Assembly (NCBI GenBank): GCA_020634215.1
Contig: JACKCD010000045.1
Coordinates: 1 to 50,104, forward strand
Length of the DNA: 50,104 bases
Source: Ardenticatenaceae bacterium
Lineage (GTDB): Bacteria; Chloroflexota; Anaerolineae; Promineifilales; Promineifilaceae
Reading direction: 5' to 3'
Shown: positions 16,514 to 25,036 of the stretch, in pieces
Layout: the number at the start of each line of letters is the position of its first letter
Position numbering within the stretch: position 1 is the first letter of the stretch
The notes under the pieces: model-generated
Seen by the model: only the letters and a program-made list of their open reading frames with translations
What the model was told of the DNA's origin: nothing
Databases searched by the model: none
Position numbers and translations under genes: made by a program

Positions 16514-17131
16514 ATGATGACCAGCACAAACAACACTATAATCGAATCTTTGGCGGTAACGCTTTTTGAGATTGGAGCCATTCGCTTTGGAAAATTCAAA
16601 CTCCACAGCGGCGTCACTTCCAATATTTATCTTGATTTGCGCGTACTGGCCTCTTTTCCACAGGCATTACGCACTGTAACGGCCGCTTATCGTACCATTC
16701 TTGACCAGCTACAGTTTGATCTATTGGCGGCCACGCCGCTGGCCGGGCTGCCGCTGGGCACAGCACTCTGCCTGGACATGGACAAGCCGCTCATTTACCC
16801 GCGCAAAACGGCCAAAAGCTATGGCACGGGGAAGGGGATTGAGGGGGTGTGGAACGTGGGACAAACGGCCGTTGTTATTGATGACCTCGTTACCTCTGGC
16901 GACAGCATTCTGCAAACCATTGTTACCCTCAAGGTGGCTGGGTTGCAGGTACACGAAGCTGTGGTGCTGGTTGACCGCGAGCAAGGGGGCGTTGCCAACA
17001 TTGCCGAACAAGGCTACAAGCTCCACTGTGTTGCCACACTCAGCCGGCTGCTGCACATTCTGGAAGAAAAAGAGCTGGTTAGTGCTAAACAAGTTGCCAA
17101 GGCACTCAAATCACTCCAGCCAGATGACTAG
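16514..17131 (+). CDS. pyrE: Orotate phosphoribosyltransferase
   Basis: A 205-residue type I phosphoribosyltransferase that makes OMP from orotate and PRPP in pyrimidine synthesis. It has the OPRT N-terminus (ALFEIGAIRFG-type segment FEIGAIRFGKFKLHSGVTSN), the YPRKTAKSYGTGKGIEG flexible loop with its Lys residues, and the PRPP-binding motif VVIDDLVTSGDS (about 121-132). The palindrome encodes the TAV directly before this motif. ATG 16514 or the adjacent ATG 16517 could start translation. Confidence 0.93.
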   Translation: MMTSTNNTIIESLAVTLFEIGAIRFGKFKLHSGVTSNIYLDLRVLASFPQALRTVTAAYRTILDQLQFDLLAATPLAGLPLGTALCLDMDKPLIYPRKTAKSYGTGKGIEGVWNVGQTAVVIDDLVTSGDSILQTIVTLKVAGLQVHEAVVLVDREQGGVANIAEQGYKLHCVATLSRLLHILEEKELVSAKQVAKALKSLQPDD

Positions 17132-17175
17132 GCATTTTCGGAAATATAAACAGGAAACTCAATCCGAAAATGCCT
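17130..17175 (+). terminator. Terminator-like hairpin after pyrE
   Basis: A 13-bp perfect stem (17130-17142 with 17163-17175, AGGCATTTTCGGA) encloses a 20-nt loop, starting at the pyrE stop codon. No T-run follows, so it may be Rho-independent only weakly or act as a 3' stabilising hairpin. Confidence 0.55.
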
Positions 17176-17260
17176 GGTGAATTTCGACAAAGCGGCTATT
17201 TTTCTTCCGGTTTATTTCTTGGAATTCGCCTAAAAGCAGGGAAATTGAAGCCGGTGAACT

Positions 17261-18277
17261 TTAATTTCCTATCGCCAACACGTCATCCATAATCGCCAAA
17301 ATGCAGTCCACATGATGTGTGAAGCTAAACTGACTATCTACGGCATGGCGGGCGGCGCGGGTCATGGCGGCAATTTGGGGTTGGTTTTCGGGAGCCAGCA
17401 GCCATTCAATAGTTTGCACATAAGCGGCGGGGGTATTGTTGACAACGAGGCCAGTTTGCTGGTGTTGGATGTGGTCGGCCACGCCAGGGGAGTCGGCCAC
17501 GACGGTGGGAACGCCTAGCCACATGCTGTTGAGATAGGTCTGCTGCCCGGCAGCGCGGTGCAGCCCGTGGCGAATGGGGACGATGTTGGCAACGGCCGTT
17601 TGTAGCAATTCCATAAACTGTTGGTGCGGCACCTGCCCCGCCGTCACGTTGGTGGGCAGCGGCTGCCCATCCAGCAGCTTGGTGGCAAAGACAAAGGGAA
17701 TGTGTGGAAGCCGTCGCGCCGCTTCCAGCAGCGGCGCATAATCACGCTGGGCGTTGCCCCCGGCAAACACATGGCCGCTGCCAGCAATCTGACGCGGCTC
17801 AGGCACAATATCATCTGGGTCAATGGTATAGAAGTAAAGACAGCGGTGCAGCTTGGCTGGGTCAATACCCCAGGTTTGTGGGAAAAGGGTTAATTCGGCC
17901 GTTGATTGCACCGCATAGCGCGTGATGGCCCGGTCGGCTAGTCGTACCAGTAGCCTCTCCATGCGACCCCGCCACCCGCCCGTTGGCTCCCACATGCACC
18001 CCATTAGCACAATGGTGGGGCGCAGGCGGCGCGGCCACAGGCCAATGATAGCACTGGCTAGCAGGTCGGGGTGGATGTTGCCCCAAGAGCTGGTAAGTAA
18101 AAGGGGGTGGCGACGAACGGCCGCTTTTAGAACTCCTGCCGCAATCCGCAAACCGTCGCGCAGGGTGCTAGTTTTGGGGCGATGAATAAGCGTGGCACGC
18201 GCAGCAAACTGCGGATGATTCAGGTAGTCAATGGTGGTCGTAAAATGCCGTCGTCTGGCTCCCATTGTGTTAGACAA
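17261..18277 (-). CDS. Glycosyltransferase, GT-B fold (GT4-like)
   Basis: A 338-residue protein. The C-terminal half has GT4-type features: SGHVFAGGNAQRDYAPLLEA (start of the nucleotide-sugar domain), LQTAVANIVPIRHGL, TYLNSMWLGVPTVVADSPGVADHI and HQQTGLVVNNTPAAY, where the E-x7-E acid pair is replaced. The N-terminal acceptor domain is short, with TSSWGNIHPDLLASAI. The start is TTG 18277 with AAGAGG 7 nt upstream; an ATG is available at 18265. It is monocistronic by position. Acceptor and sugar donor are unknown. Confidence 0.78.
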   Translation of the reverse strand: MSNTMGARRRHFTTTIDYLNHPQFAARATLIHRPKTSTLRDGLRIAAGVLKAAVRRHPLLLTSSWGNIHPDLLASAIIGLWPRRLRPTIVLMGCMWEPTGGWRGRMERLLVRLADRAITRYAVQSTAELTLFPQTWGIDPAKLHRCLYFYTIDPDDIVPEPRQIAGSGHVFAGGNAQRDYAPLLEAARRLPHIPFVFATKLLDGQPLPTNVTAGQVPHQQFMELLQTAVANIVPIRHGLHRAAGQQTYLNSMWLGVPTVVADSPGVADHIQHQQTGLVVNNTPAAYVQTIEWLLAPENQPQIAAMTRAARHAVDSQFSFTHHVDCILAIMDDVLAIGN

Positions 18278-18317
18278 GCATAGACCTCTTACAATTTCAA
18301 TTAAGCTACAGTAAATA

Positions 18318-18380
18318 ATGGGGCATGGGGAGTAGGGCGTAGGTTGTGCTGCCCCAACTCCCTATGCCTTACTCCCCACA
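18318..18380. repeat. Imperfect inverted repeat (GGGGAGTAGGGCGTAGG)
   Basis: A left arm near 18326-18344 (TGGGGAGTAGGGCGTAGG) and a right arm near 18357-18378 (CTCCCTATGCCTTACTCCCCA) can pair with a few mismatches. It lies between trpF (ending 18389) and the glycosyltransferase start. Confidence 0.65.
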
Positions 18381-18388
18381 CTTCACAA

Positions 18389-19042
18389 TCATCGTTTGGC
18401 ATTGGTAATAAAGGCTCGTAGGCGGTTGTGGTCTTTTTTGCCGGGGCTGGCTTCCACACCGCTGGCAACGTCAACGGCAAATGGATGCACCTGGGTAACA
18501 GCACTGGCAACGTTGTCGGGGGTGAGGCCGCCAGCCAGCATAATACCAGGCAGTTCTTGGGCAAGCTGGGCGCTAATCGGCCAGTTGCCCGTTTCGCCCG
18601 TGCCGCCAAAAAGGTTGGGGTGGTAGGTTTCGAGGAGGATGCTAGGCTGACCAGGTGCCATTTTGGGGGGCAAAAACCATTCAGCGTCGGCTTGGGCTTC
18701 TTCTAGGCTGGTGGGGCGCAGGGCTTTATAGGAACGGCCGTAAATGGGTGATTCAGGGTCGCCAATGAGCTTTGGCACTTCGTTGCCGCTCAGTTGCGCC
18801 AAATCAAGCTGGCATTGGTGCAGCACGTCAGCCATATAAACGGCCGTTTCATCCACAAACACTCCCACCAGCAGCGGGCAGCGCGGCAACTGCCGCAGTT
18901 GCGCCACCATCCCCTGCACGTCGGCCACGTTGGTGGTGCGCTTGCTGGGCGGGTAAAAAATAAACCCCAAATAATCTGCGCCAGCTTCTGCTGCCACCAG
19001 CGCATCGTCCAAATTCGTAATCCCGCAAATTTTTACCTTCAT
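18389..19042 (-). CDS. trpF: Phosphoribosylanthranilate isomerase
   Basis: A 217-residue TIM barrel of tryptophan synthesis. It starts MKVKICGIT with the catalytic Cys7, followed by ALVAAEAGADYLGFIF, the segment PLLVGVFVD and QLDLAQLSGNE. The C-terminal phosphate-binding loops are IMLAGGLTPDNVASAV and FAVDVASGVEASPGKKD, with the catalytic Asp in the latter. ATG 19042 starts exactly at the conserved N-terminus although the frame is open to 19123. It stands alone; no other trp genes are in the window. Confidence 0.95.
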   Translation of the reverse strand: MKVKICGITNLDDALVAAEAGADYLGFIFYPPSKRTTNVADVQGMVAQLRQLPRCPLLVGVFVDETAVYMADVLHQCQLDLAQLSGNEVPKLIGDPESPIYGRSYKALRPTSLEEAQADAEWFLPPKMAPGQPSILLETYHPNLFGGTGETGNWPISAQLAQELPGIMLAGGLTPDNVASAVTQVHPFAVDVASGVEASPGKKDHNRLRAFITNAKR

Positions 19043-19222
19043 CACAATCCGATTGTAGCACAGCCGCTTTATCATCAAAAACTCATCTAAATCTACCAGA
19101 AAATTTACATCTTTGTGCCACAATGTACTGTAAGATTTATGAGAATGTCATGTGGTCAGTGGTACGTGGTGCGTCATTTTTTATTTGCCGTGTGCCAATG
19201 GCTCGCTTTTATGGAGTAGCAA

Positions 19223-20344
19223 ATGAACCGGTCTTTCAAGCTGTTTTCTGTCGCGGGCATAGACGTTCGCGTTCACCTGACTTTTCCGCTGATCCTGGTT
19301 TGGGCAGCGTTTCAATTTGGCATTTTAACCGGCGGCGGACTTTCCGGGGCACTGTTTGGCATTATTGTGGTGCTGCTGCTGTTTGGCATTGTCACGCTGC
19401 ACGAATTGGGTCACAGTTTTGCCGCCATGTATTACAAAATCCCGGTGAAGGATATTGTGCTGCTGCCCATTGGTGGTGTGGCGCAACTGAAACGGATGCC
19501 GAAGGAGCCGTGGCAGGAGTTTGTGGTGGCGTTAGCCGGGCCGGCCGTTAACGTAGTGCTGGCGTTGCTGTTAGGCGGCGTGGCGTTGGCACTCAATATC
19601 CCCGTGTTGGGTGGCTCCCTTGGGGTCATCAACGGCACGGCTTCGCTCTCATTAACGGCCGTTCTTTCCTACATCTTTGTTTCCAACCTGGCCCTGGCAC
19701 TATTCAACCTCATCCCGGCTTTTCCCATGGACGGGGGGCGGGTGCTGCGGGCGTTGCTGGCGATGGGGTTGCCCTATGCACGGGCGACGGCCATCGCGGC
19801 GCGGTTGGGGCAGGTGCTGGCCGTTGGTTTAGGGATTTATGGGTTGTTCAACGGCGGCATTTTCCTCATGTTTATTGCCTTTTTTGTCTACAACGGCGCT
19901 AAGCAGGAAAACGCGCTGGTGCAGCAGGAAGCACAGCTACAGCAGGTGACGGTGGGGCAGGTGTTTGCCCGGCAGGTGCAGAGTTTACGGCCGTTTAACA
20001 CTTTGCAAGATGCCCTAACGCTGAAATCATTGACCGGGCAAACCAGCTTTCCCGTTCACGACGGCTTCCGCTATGTTGGGCTGCTGACGGGAGCGCAACT
20101 GCAAGAAGGGTTGCAGCGGTTCAGCGGCTGGACGGCCGTTAATGACCTGGTGCGGCGTGATTTGCCCGTGGTAACGCCCGGCGATTCGCTGGAGCGCGTC
20201 CAGTCGCTTTTGCAGCAGCACCAAACCGAGGCCCTGCCGGTCGTAGATGACCACACCTTTTTGGGTGTCATCACGCTCAACCATTTGCGCGAGGCATATC
20301 AGCGGCTGGTACTAGAACGGCGTATCACCATTCAACCAGCTTAA
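19223..20344 (+). CDS. Site-2 protease family (M50) with C-terminal CBS pair
   Basis: A 373-residue intramembrane zinc metalloprotease. Membrane helices span about 20-225. The zinc motif HELGH (His60, Glu61, His64) sits in TLHELGHSFAAMYY, and the third ligand lies in the FPMDGGRVLRALLA segment (about 168-181). Residues about 240-365 form two CBS-type repeats (FPVHDGFRYVGLLTGAQL, then ALPVVDDHTFLGVITLNHL), which in this subfamily sense adenylates or ligands. Family members cleave membrane-anchored anti-sigma factors and similar substrates; the target is unknown. GGAG lies 7 nt before the ATG. Confidence 0.92.
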   Translation: MNRSFKLFSVAGIDVRVHLTFPLILVWAAFQFGILTGGGLSGALFGIIVVLLLFGIVTLHELGHSFAAMYYKIPVKDIVLLPIGGVAQLKRMPKEPWQEFVVALAGPAVNVVLALLLGGVALALNIPVLGGSLGVINGTASLSLTAVLSYIFVSNLALALFNLIPAFPMDGGRVLRALLAMGLPYARATAIAARLGQVLAVGLGIYGLFNGGIFLMFIAFFVYNGAKQENALVQQEAQLQQVTVGQVFARQVQSLRPFNTLQDALTLKSLTGQTSFPVHDGFRYVGLLTGAQLQEGLQRFSGWTAVNDLVRRDLPVVTPGDSLERVQSLLQQHQTEALPVVDDHTFLGVITLNHLREAYQRLVLERRITIQPA

Positions 20345-20352
20345 AGACATGA

Positions 20353-20424
20353 GGTTTAGAGATTGGAGATTAGAGATTGGCCGAGTTTCCAATCTCTAAC
20401 CCCCAATCTCCAGCTCCTAATCTC
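20353..20424. repeat. GAGATTG-type inverted repeat overlapping the SpoU 3' end
   Basis: Left arm GGTTTAGAGATTGGAGATTA (from 20353), right arm of CCAATCTC units to 20424. The right part is translated as the last residues of the leftward methyltransferase gene. Confidence 0.7.
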
Positions 20425-21065
20425 GTGAAGCCAAGTTGATAAGCAGCAATGCCAAAGGCAACTGCTACGTTGAGTGATTCCTTGTGTCCCAGCATGGGGA
20501 GTTGCAGAATTTCATCACACAAAGCAAGCAGGCCGGGGTCAACCCCGGCCTTTTCGTTGCCCACCATCAGCACCGGAGGTTGAGTGTGGGCGGTGGGGCG
20601 AAAGGTGAGCAGAGGCTGGGCGGTGGGGCTGGTTTCCAGTGCCCAGAGGGGGTGGCCTTGTTGTTTGAGCAAAACGGCCGTTTCCACCGCATTTGTGTGA
20701 TATGACCAGGCCACCGTTTCTTGCGCCCCCAGTGCTGCCTTTGCCAGCTTGGGGTGTGCCGGGGTGCTGGTGATGCCGCAGAGATAGAGGTGGCGCAGCC
20801 CGGCGGCGTCGGCGGTGCGGAAGATGGAGCCGACGTTGTGGATGCTGCGGATGTTGTCAAGCAGGGCGGTGAGGGGGCGCGTGTTGGGGGAGGAAACGGC
20901 CGTTTTCCCTCCAAACATAGCCCTAACGGGTGCGGCAATGGTGATGGCATGGCCGCAGCGTGGGCAAGACAGCCGCACTGCTTCGGCTGCCAAGCTGGGG
21001 AAGCGAAAACGGCAGCCCGGATGGCTGCATTCACAAAAACAAAAGGCTGGGGTTTCTTGGTTCAT
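20370..21065 (-). CDS. SpoU/TrmH-family RNA 2'-O-methyltransferase with zinc-ribbon-like N-terminus
   Basis: A 231-residue protein. Residues about 9-40 carry Cys pairs (CFCECSHPGC and CPRCGH) resembling a small zinc ribbon. The SPOUT core follows: LDNIRSIHNVGSIFRTADAAG (motif 1), LMVGNEKAGVDPGLLALCD (motif 2) and LPMLGHKESLNVAVAFGIAAY (motif 3, the knot). It would methylate a ribose 2'-OH in rRNA or tRNA; the substrate is unknown. The last ~18 residues (RLGAGDWGLEIGNSANL) are encoded by the intergenic repeat, so the repeat seems to have replaced the original stop region. Confidence 0.87.
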   Translation of the reverse strand: MNQETPAFCFCECSHPGCRFRFPSLAAEAVRLSCPRCGHAITIAAPVRAMFGGKTAVSSPNTRPLTALLDNIRSIHNVGSIFRTADAAGLRHLYLCGITSTPAHPKLAKAALGAQETVAWSYHTNAVETAVLLKQQGHPLWALETSPTAQPLLTFRPTAHTQPPVLMVGNEKAGVDPGLLALCDEILQLPMLGHKESLNVAVAFGIAAYQLGFTRLGAGDWGLEIGNSANL

Positions 21066-21100
21066 AAATAGTTCTATAGTACCTATTTTTCACACTTTCC

Positions 21101-23443
21101 ATGCGTCGCTCAATAGGTTTGTTGTGGTATACTGTATCATTCTTGACCAACCATTTTATCTTAAATGCCACCATCATTGGGGTGGGTGTGACCGTGAGAA
21201 TTATACTTAGCCGCCTATCAAAACTTTTTGTGATTCCAACGTTTACGGAAGAAGCAACATCGCCAGCGGTGGCACGCCCTCTGTATATAACGCTGGGCGT
21301 GCTGTTTATTGCTTCTTTGTCCTTGGGTGTGTGGGGTATCTTGCGAAATGGGGAATTAACGGGGGGCAAAGTCATTAGCTTTGTTTTGTCAGTACCATTT
21401 GGGCTGCTGTTTTGGGCAATGAGTCGGGGGCATATCAAGCCGGTGCGCTTGTTGATACCGGTGCTGCTTTGGGCCACGCTGACGGCCTCTATTATGCTTG
21501 ACGACGGCATCCGAGCCGTAGATACCGTGGGCTTTGCGCTGGTGCTGGTGCTGGCGGGGATGTTTATTGGTGCCCAGGCGGTTTGGGGGTTTGGGGTGCT
21601 GTGTCTGACAAGCGTAACGGCCGTTTATCTGGCCGAGCTAAATGGGTGGGTACAAACCAGCTATGGCGTGATGGTGCAAATTGACGATTTGACTATTTTA
21701 ATCGTGATTTTGCTGCTCGTCATTTTTGTTACCTATTACGCCATCAACTTTTTGGAGCAAAGCACCCTGCAGGCCCGTAACGATGCCCGGCTCTTGGCCT
21801 TGCGAAACCAGGAACTGCGCGACGTGCAAACATCGTTGCAGGCACGAACGGCCGAATTGGCCGGGTTAAACACACAACTGCGTGCCGAAATTCAGGAGCG
21901 GCAGCAGATAGAACACGCCTTGCGGCAAAGCGAAGGGATGAACCGCGCCATTTTGGACTATATGCCAGACATGATCCTGCGTATTGATAAAAACGGCGTT
22001 TTTCAGGAATATAGCCCCTCACGCAACATGCTGCCCATTGTTTCCCCCGAATTTTTTATTGGCAAAAGCATGGTTGAAATTATGCCGCCTCATGTTGCCG
22101 AGCCAGGCACCCAGGCGATTCGGCAAGCCATTGCAACCAATGAAATGCAGTTTTTTGAATACGCGTTGCCAGGCGATGATGGTGGGGAGCATATTTATGA
22201 GTCACGTAATATCCCTATTGGCAATGATGAAGTGATAACCATTGTGCGTGATATAACGGATGAACGTCATGCGGAACAGGCGGCACTGCAAACGCAAAAG
22301 CTGGAGAGTATTGGGCTGTTGGCGGGGGGGATTGCCCATGATTTTAACAATTTGCTGACGGGGATGTTGGGGCAAAATTCATTGGCACTGGCAAAATTGC
22401 CGCCCGATTCACCGGCGCGGCGGCATTTGGAGCGGGCGGTGGTGTCGGCCAAGCGGGCGGCCGATTTGACGCGACAGCTTTTGGCCTATGCTGGGAAAGG
22501 GCAGTTTTTGGTTGAGCCGATTGATTTGAACCAGTTGGTGCATGAGGGGACTGGGCTGCTGGAAACGGTGCTGCCTAAGCAGGCGGTATTGACGCTTGAC
22601 CTGATGCCAAGTCTGCCAACGGTGGAGGCGGATCGCGGCCAGATTCAGCAGGTGTTGATGAATTTGGTCATCAATGCCTCGGAGGCGCTGGGTGGGCAGG
22701 CGGGTACGGTTAAAATTCGTACCTATGTGCGGTGGGTAACAAACGAGATGCACAGCAATGACCATGTGCTGCCGGAGGCCATTGTTCCCGGCCGCTATGT
22801 GTGCTTGGAAGTGCAGGATACGGGGCGGGGGATGGATATGGCTGAGCAGCGGCGTATCTTTGACCCCTATTATTCGACTAAGGGGCAGGGGCGCGGTTTG
22901 GGGCTGTCGGCTACCTTGGGGATTATCCGTAGCTATCATGGTTATTTGGTGCTTAACAGCGTGCAGGGTGTGGGGACGCGCTTCCAAATTTACTGGCCGG
23001 CCGGGCAGGTGATCAACCCGGTGTTAGAAACGGCCGTTGACCGTACCGTTCCCCACGAAGGCACCATCCTGATTATTGATGATGAGGAGTCGGTGCGGCA
23101 GGCGGCCGGCGAAATTTTGGGGCTGTTTGGCTATGACGTGCTGACGGCGGCCGATGGCTTGAGTGGCATTGACCTGTATCAGCAGCGGCAAGACGCAGTT
23201 GATTTGGTGCTGCTGGATATGCACATGCCGATTATGAACGGTACCGAAACATTTGCCAGCTTGCGTCGCATTCAGCCCACCGTGTCGGTGCTGTTTTCCT
23301 CCGGCTTTACCGAACTGTCAGCTTCGGAGATTTTACAGGGAGATCGGGTGGATTTCCTGCAAAAGCCGTATGATGTTGACAAGTTGATTACCAAAGTGCA
23401 GCAGATGCTGGCTGGGGCTACAGCGAAAAGCGGCGGTAGCTAA
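21101..23443 (+). CDS. Hybrid sensor histidine kinase (7TM-like sensor, PAS, HK, receiver)
   Basis: About 780 residues. Several membrane helices occupy about 60-220, then a coiled coil (about 222-278), a PAS domain (about 280-390; AILDYMPDMILRID), the H-box LAGGIAHDFNNLLTG (His near 411), an N-box VLMNLVINASEAL, and G-boxes DTGRGM and GQGRGLGLSATLGI. A C-terminal receiver (about 665-775) has LIIDDEESV and phosphoacceptor Asp in LVLLDMHMP (about 706). GIAHDFNNLL-type kinases commonly relay to a separate regulator. The true start may be GTG 21194 (residue 32), which has a G-rich upstream stretch; the first 31 codons look less conserved. The 3' end overlaps the convergent FAD gene by 26 bp. Confidence 0.9.
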   Translation: MRRSIGLLWYTVSFLTNHFILNATIIGVGVTVRIILSRLSKLFVIPTFTEEATSPAVARPLYITLGVLFIASLSLGVWGILRNGELTGGKVISFVLSVPFGLLFWAMSRGHIKPVRLLIPVLLWATLTASIMLDDGIRAVDTVGFALVLVLAGMFIGAQAVWGFGVLCLTSVTAVYLAELNGWVQTSYGVMVQIDDLTILIVILLLVIFVTYYAINFLEQSTLQARNDARLLALRNQELRDVQTSLQARTAELAGLNTQLRAEIQERQQIEHALRQSEGMNRAILDYMPDMILRIDKNGVFQEYSPSRNMLPIVSPEFFIGKSMVEIMPPHVAEPGTQAIRQAIATNEMQFFEYALPGDDGGEHIYESRNIPIGNDEVITIVRDITDERHAEQAALQTQKLESIGLLAGGIAHDFNNLLTGMLGQNSLALAKLPPDSPARRHLERAVVSAKRAADLTRQLLAYAGKGQFLVEPIDLNQLVHEGTGLLETVLPKQAVLTLDLMPSLPTVEADRGQIQQVLMNLVINASEALGGQAGTVKIRTYVRWVTNEMHSNDHVLPEAIVPGRYVCLEVQDTGRGMDMAEQRRIFDPYYSTKGQGRGLGLSATLGIIRSYHGYLVLNSVQGVGTRFQIYWPAGQVINPVLETAVDRTVPHEGTILIIDDEESVRQAAGEILGLFGYDVLTAADGLSGIDLYQQRQDAVDLVLLDMHMPIMNGTETFASLRRIQPTVSVLFSSGFTELSASEILQGDRVDFLQKPYDVDKLITKVQQMLAGATAKSGGS

Positions 23444-24542
23444 ACGGCCGTAAAAGCCCCAACTTTTCTTCACCCGACCAAATCCACTCGGCCAGCAGTT
23501 GGGTAATGGCGGGGGCAATGGCCCAGCCATGACCTGACCAGCCCGTGCCAAAAAACCCATTTTCAACCCCAGGAATATGATCAATGATCGGGATGCCGTC
23601 TACAGAGACTGTTTCTAAGCGGCTGGCATCGGCTTCGGCAACGGCCGTTTCTGCCAGCGAAGGATATACCGCCACCGCCTCGGCCAAATTACCCGCCACC
23701 TGATCCGGCTGCGTTTCGCCACGCCCAAGCACTTCATTCCATCTGCCGCGCCAGCCGCCAGAAATCATGATTTGGCCGGTGGGGTGGCTTTTCATCGCCA
23801 GGGTGCGGTGGGCGTGGCCGATGAGGTGGCGAATGGGCATGGGGTCAAGCTTTTGCGTGAACATGACCTGCGGCAGCAGCGTCCAAATGGGCAGCCCCAC
23901 GCCAAACTGCTGCTCCAGAACGGTGACGACGTGGTGGTTGCTGAGCAAAATAAGGGCTTTGCCCACGGGGATGCGTTCGCCGTGGTGGGTGATAACGGCC
24001 GTTATGCGCCCGTGCTGCTGTTCGATGGTGGTAACGGCCGTTTGTTCTCGCACCACCGCCCCCAGCTTTTGCGCCGCTGCAGCGAAACCGCGTGTGGTGG
24101 CGGTGTGGTCGGCAATCCCGTCATTGGGGCAGAAAACGGCCGTTTGCACCCGCTCACTCAGCATAGGCTCCATCTCATGCAGTTCCTCATACCCCACCAG
24201 CCGTGAAGGAATCCCCTGATTGTTTTGCAGCCATAGCTGTGCTTTCGCCGGAGCCAGATCTTGCGGTCGTTCAATCAGCAGCAAATGACCCTGGCGGTCA
24301 TAGCCTGTTTCTGCCCCAATTTCTTCGTGCAGCGTCGGCCACTGCTCATATGCTAGGCGCATCAGCGGTAGCTCCCGCCCATCACGGCCGTTAGCGCGAA
24401 CCCCGCGCTTGCCCAGCCCGCCTGAAGCCCCGCCCGCAATCTCGTTGGCCTCTAACAACAATACCTCGGCACCCCGTTTTGCCAGCTCCCACGCCGTGCC
24501 GCAACCATACACACCACCGCCGACAATCACAAAATCTGCCAT
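23418..24542 (-). CDS. FAD-dependent oxidoreductase (DAO/glycine-sarcosine oxidase family)
   Basis: A 374-residue flavoprotein. The N-terminal dinucleotide fold VIVGGGVYGCGTAWELAKRG carries GxGxxG, followed by the acidic strand end LLLEANEIAGGASG. The FAD/substrate domains include DGIADHTATTRGFAAAAQKLG and the C-terminal GFFGTGWSGHGWAIAPA, which contacts FAD in this family. Family members oxidise amino acids or N-methyl amines such as sarcosine; the substrate is not readable. The SD AAGGAG lies 9 nt before the ATG. Six palindrome copies fall in the gene. Confidence 0.88.
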   Translation of the reverse strand: MADFVIVGGGVYGCGTAWELAKRGAEVLLLEANEIAGGASGGLGKRGVRANGRDGRELPLMRLAYEQWPTLHEEIGAETGYDRQGHLLLIERPQDLAPAKAQLWLQNNQGIPSRLVGYEELHEMEPMLSERVQTAVFCPNDGIADHTATTRGFAAAAQKLGAVVREQTAVTTIEQQHGRITAVITHHGERIPVGKALILLSNHHVVTVLEQQFGVGLPIWTLLPQVMFTQKLDPMPIRHLIGHAHRTLAMKSHPTGQIMISGGWRGRWNEVLGRGETQPDQVAGNLAEAVAVYPSLAETAVAEADASRLETVSVDGIPIIDHIPGVENGFFGTGWSGHGWAIAPAITQLLAEWIWSGEEKLGLLRPFSYRRFSL

Positions 24543-24592
24543 TGTCTCTTACTCCTTGCCATCACCTATTTGCCCAATGCTACCATACCTTG

Positions 24593-24632
24593 CCTGTAAA
24601 TCCTGCAAAATCCAGTTAATCCTGTCAAAAAA
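24593..24632. repeat. Short intergenic repeat of the 'AATCCTG' type
   Basis: The words TAAATCCTGCAAAATCC and AGTTAATCCTGTCAAAA form a degenerate tandem in the divergent gap upstream of the DUF1232 gene. A related sequence precedes the YfhO-like gene near 38684. Confidence 0.45.
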
Positions 24633-24649
24633 GGAGATACAATCGTGCA

Positions 24650-25036
24650 ATGGGTTGGATAGAACGGCTTAGGCAATGGGCGCGGCGGTTGAAACTGGAG
24701 CTATGGGCACTGTATTTGGCGTGGCGCGAGCCGCAGGTGGCGTGGTATGCACGACTGCTGGCGCTGTTGGTGGTGGCCTATGCCTTTAGCCCCATTGATT
24801 TGATCCCTGATTTTGTGCCGCTGCTGGGCTATTTAGACGACCTGATTTTGCTGCCGCTGGGCATCTGGCTGGCAATTTGGCTCATCCCGCCGCCAGTGCT
24901 GGCTGAATGCCGGGCACGTGCGGTGGCGCTGGCGCACAGCCAACGGCCGAAAAATTGGGCTGCGGCCGTAGTTATTGTTTTACTGTGGCTGTTGATGCTG
25001 TGGTTGGGGGTACGCTGGCTCCGGTTTCTAGCATGA
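24650..25036 (+). CDS. DUF1232 (YkvA-like) membrane protein
   Basis: A 128-residue protein. The DUF1232 signature occupies about 40-75: AYAFSPIDLIPDFVPLLGYLDDL, followed by a hydrophobic segment LLPLGIWLAIWLIP and a C-terminal membrane helix (about 103-125). Function of the family is unknown. AAGGAG lies about 12 nt upstream of the ATG. The 3' end overlaps the convergent nucleotidyltransferase gene by 9 bp. Confidence 0.87.
   Translation: MGWIERLRQWARRLKLELWALYLAWREPQVAWYARLLALLVVAYAFSPIDLIPDFVPLLGYLDDLILLPLGIWLAIWLIPPPVLAECRARAVALAHSQRPKNWAAAVVIVLLWLLMLWLGVRWLRFLA

Noticed and set aside
16346..16623. Two overlapping minus-strand frames between the PHAX gene and pyrE
   Set aside because: They overlap the pyrE start, have no SD or domain, and the sequence looks like a regulatory gap.
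19123..19551. A 142-codon plus frame overlapping the site-2 protease start
   Set aside because: It is in a different frame from the conserved HELGH protein and shows no homology pattern.
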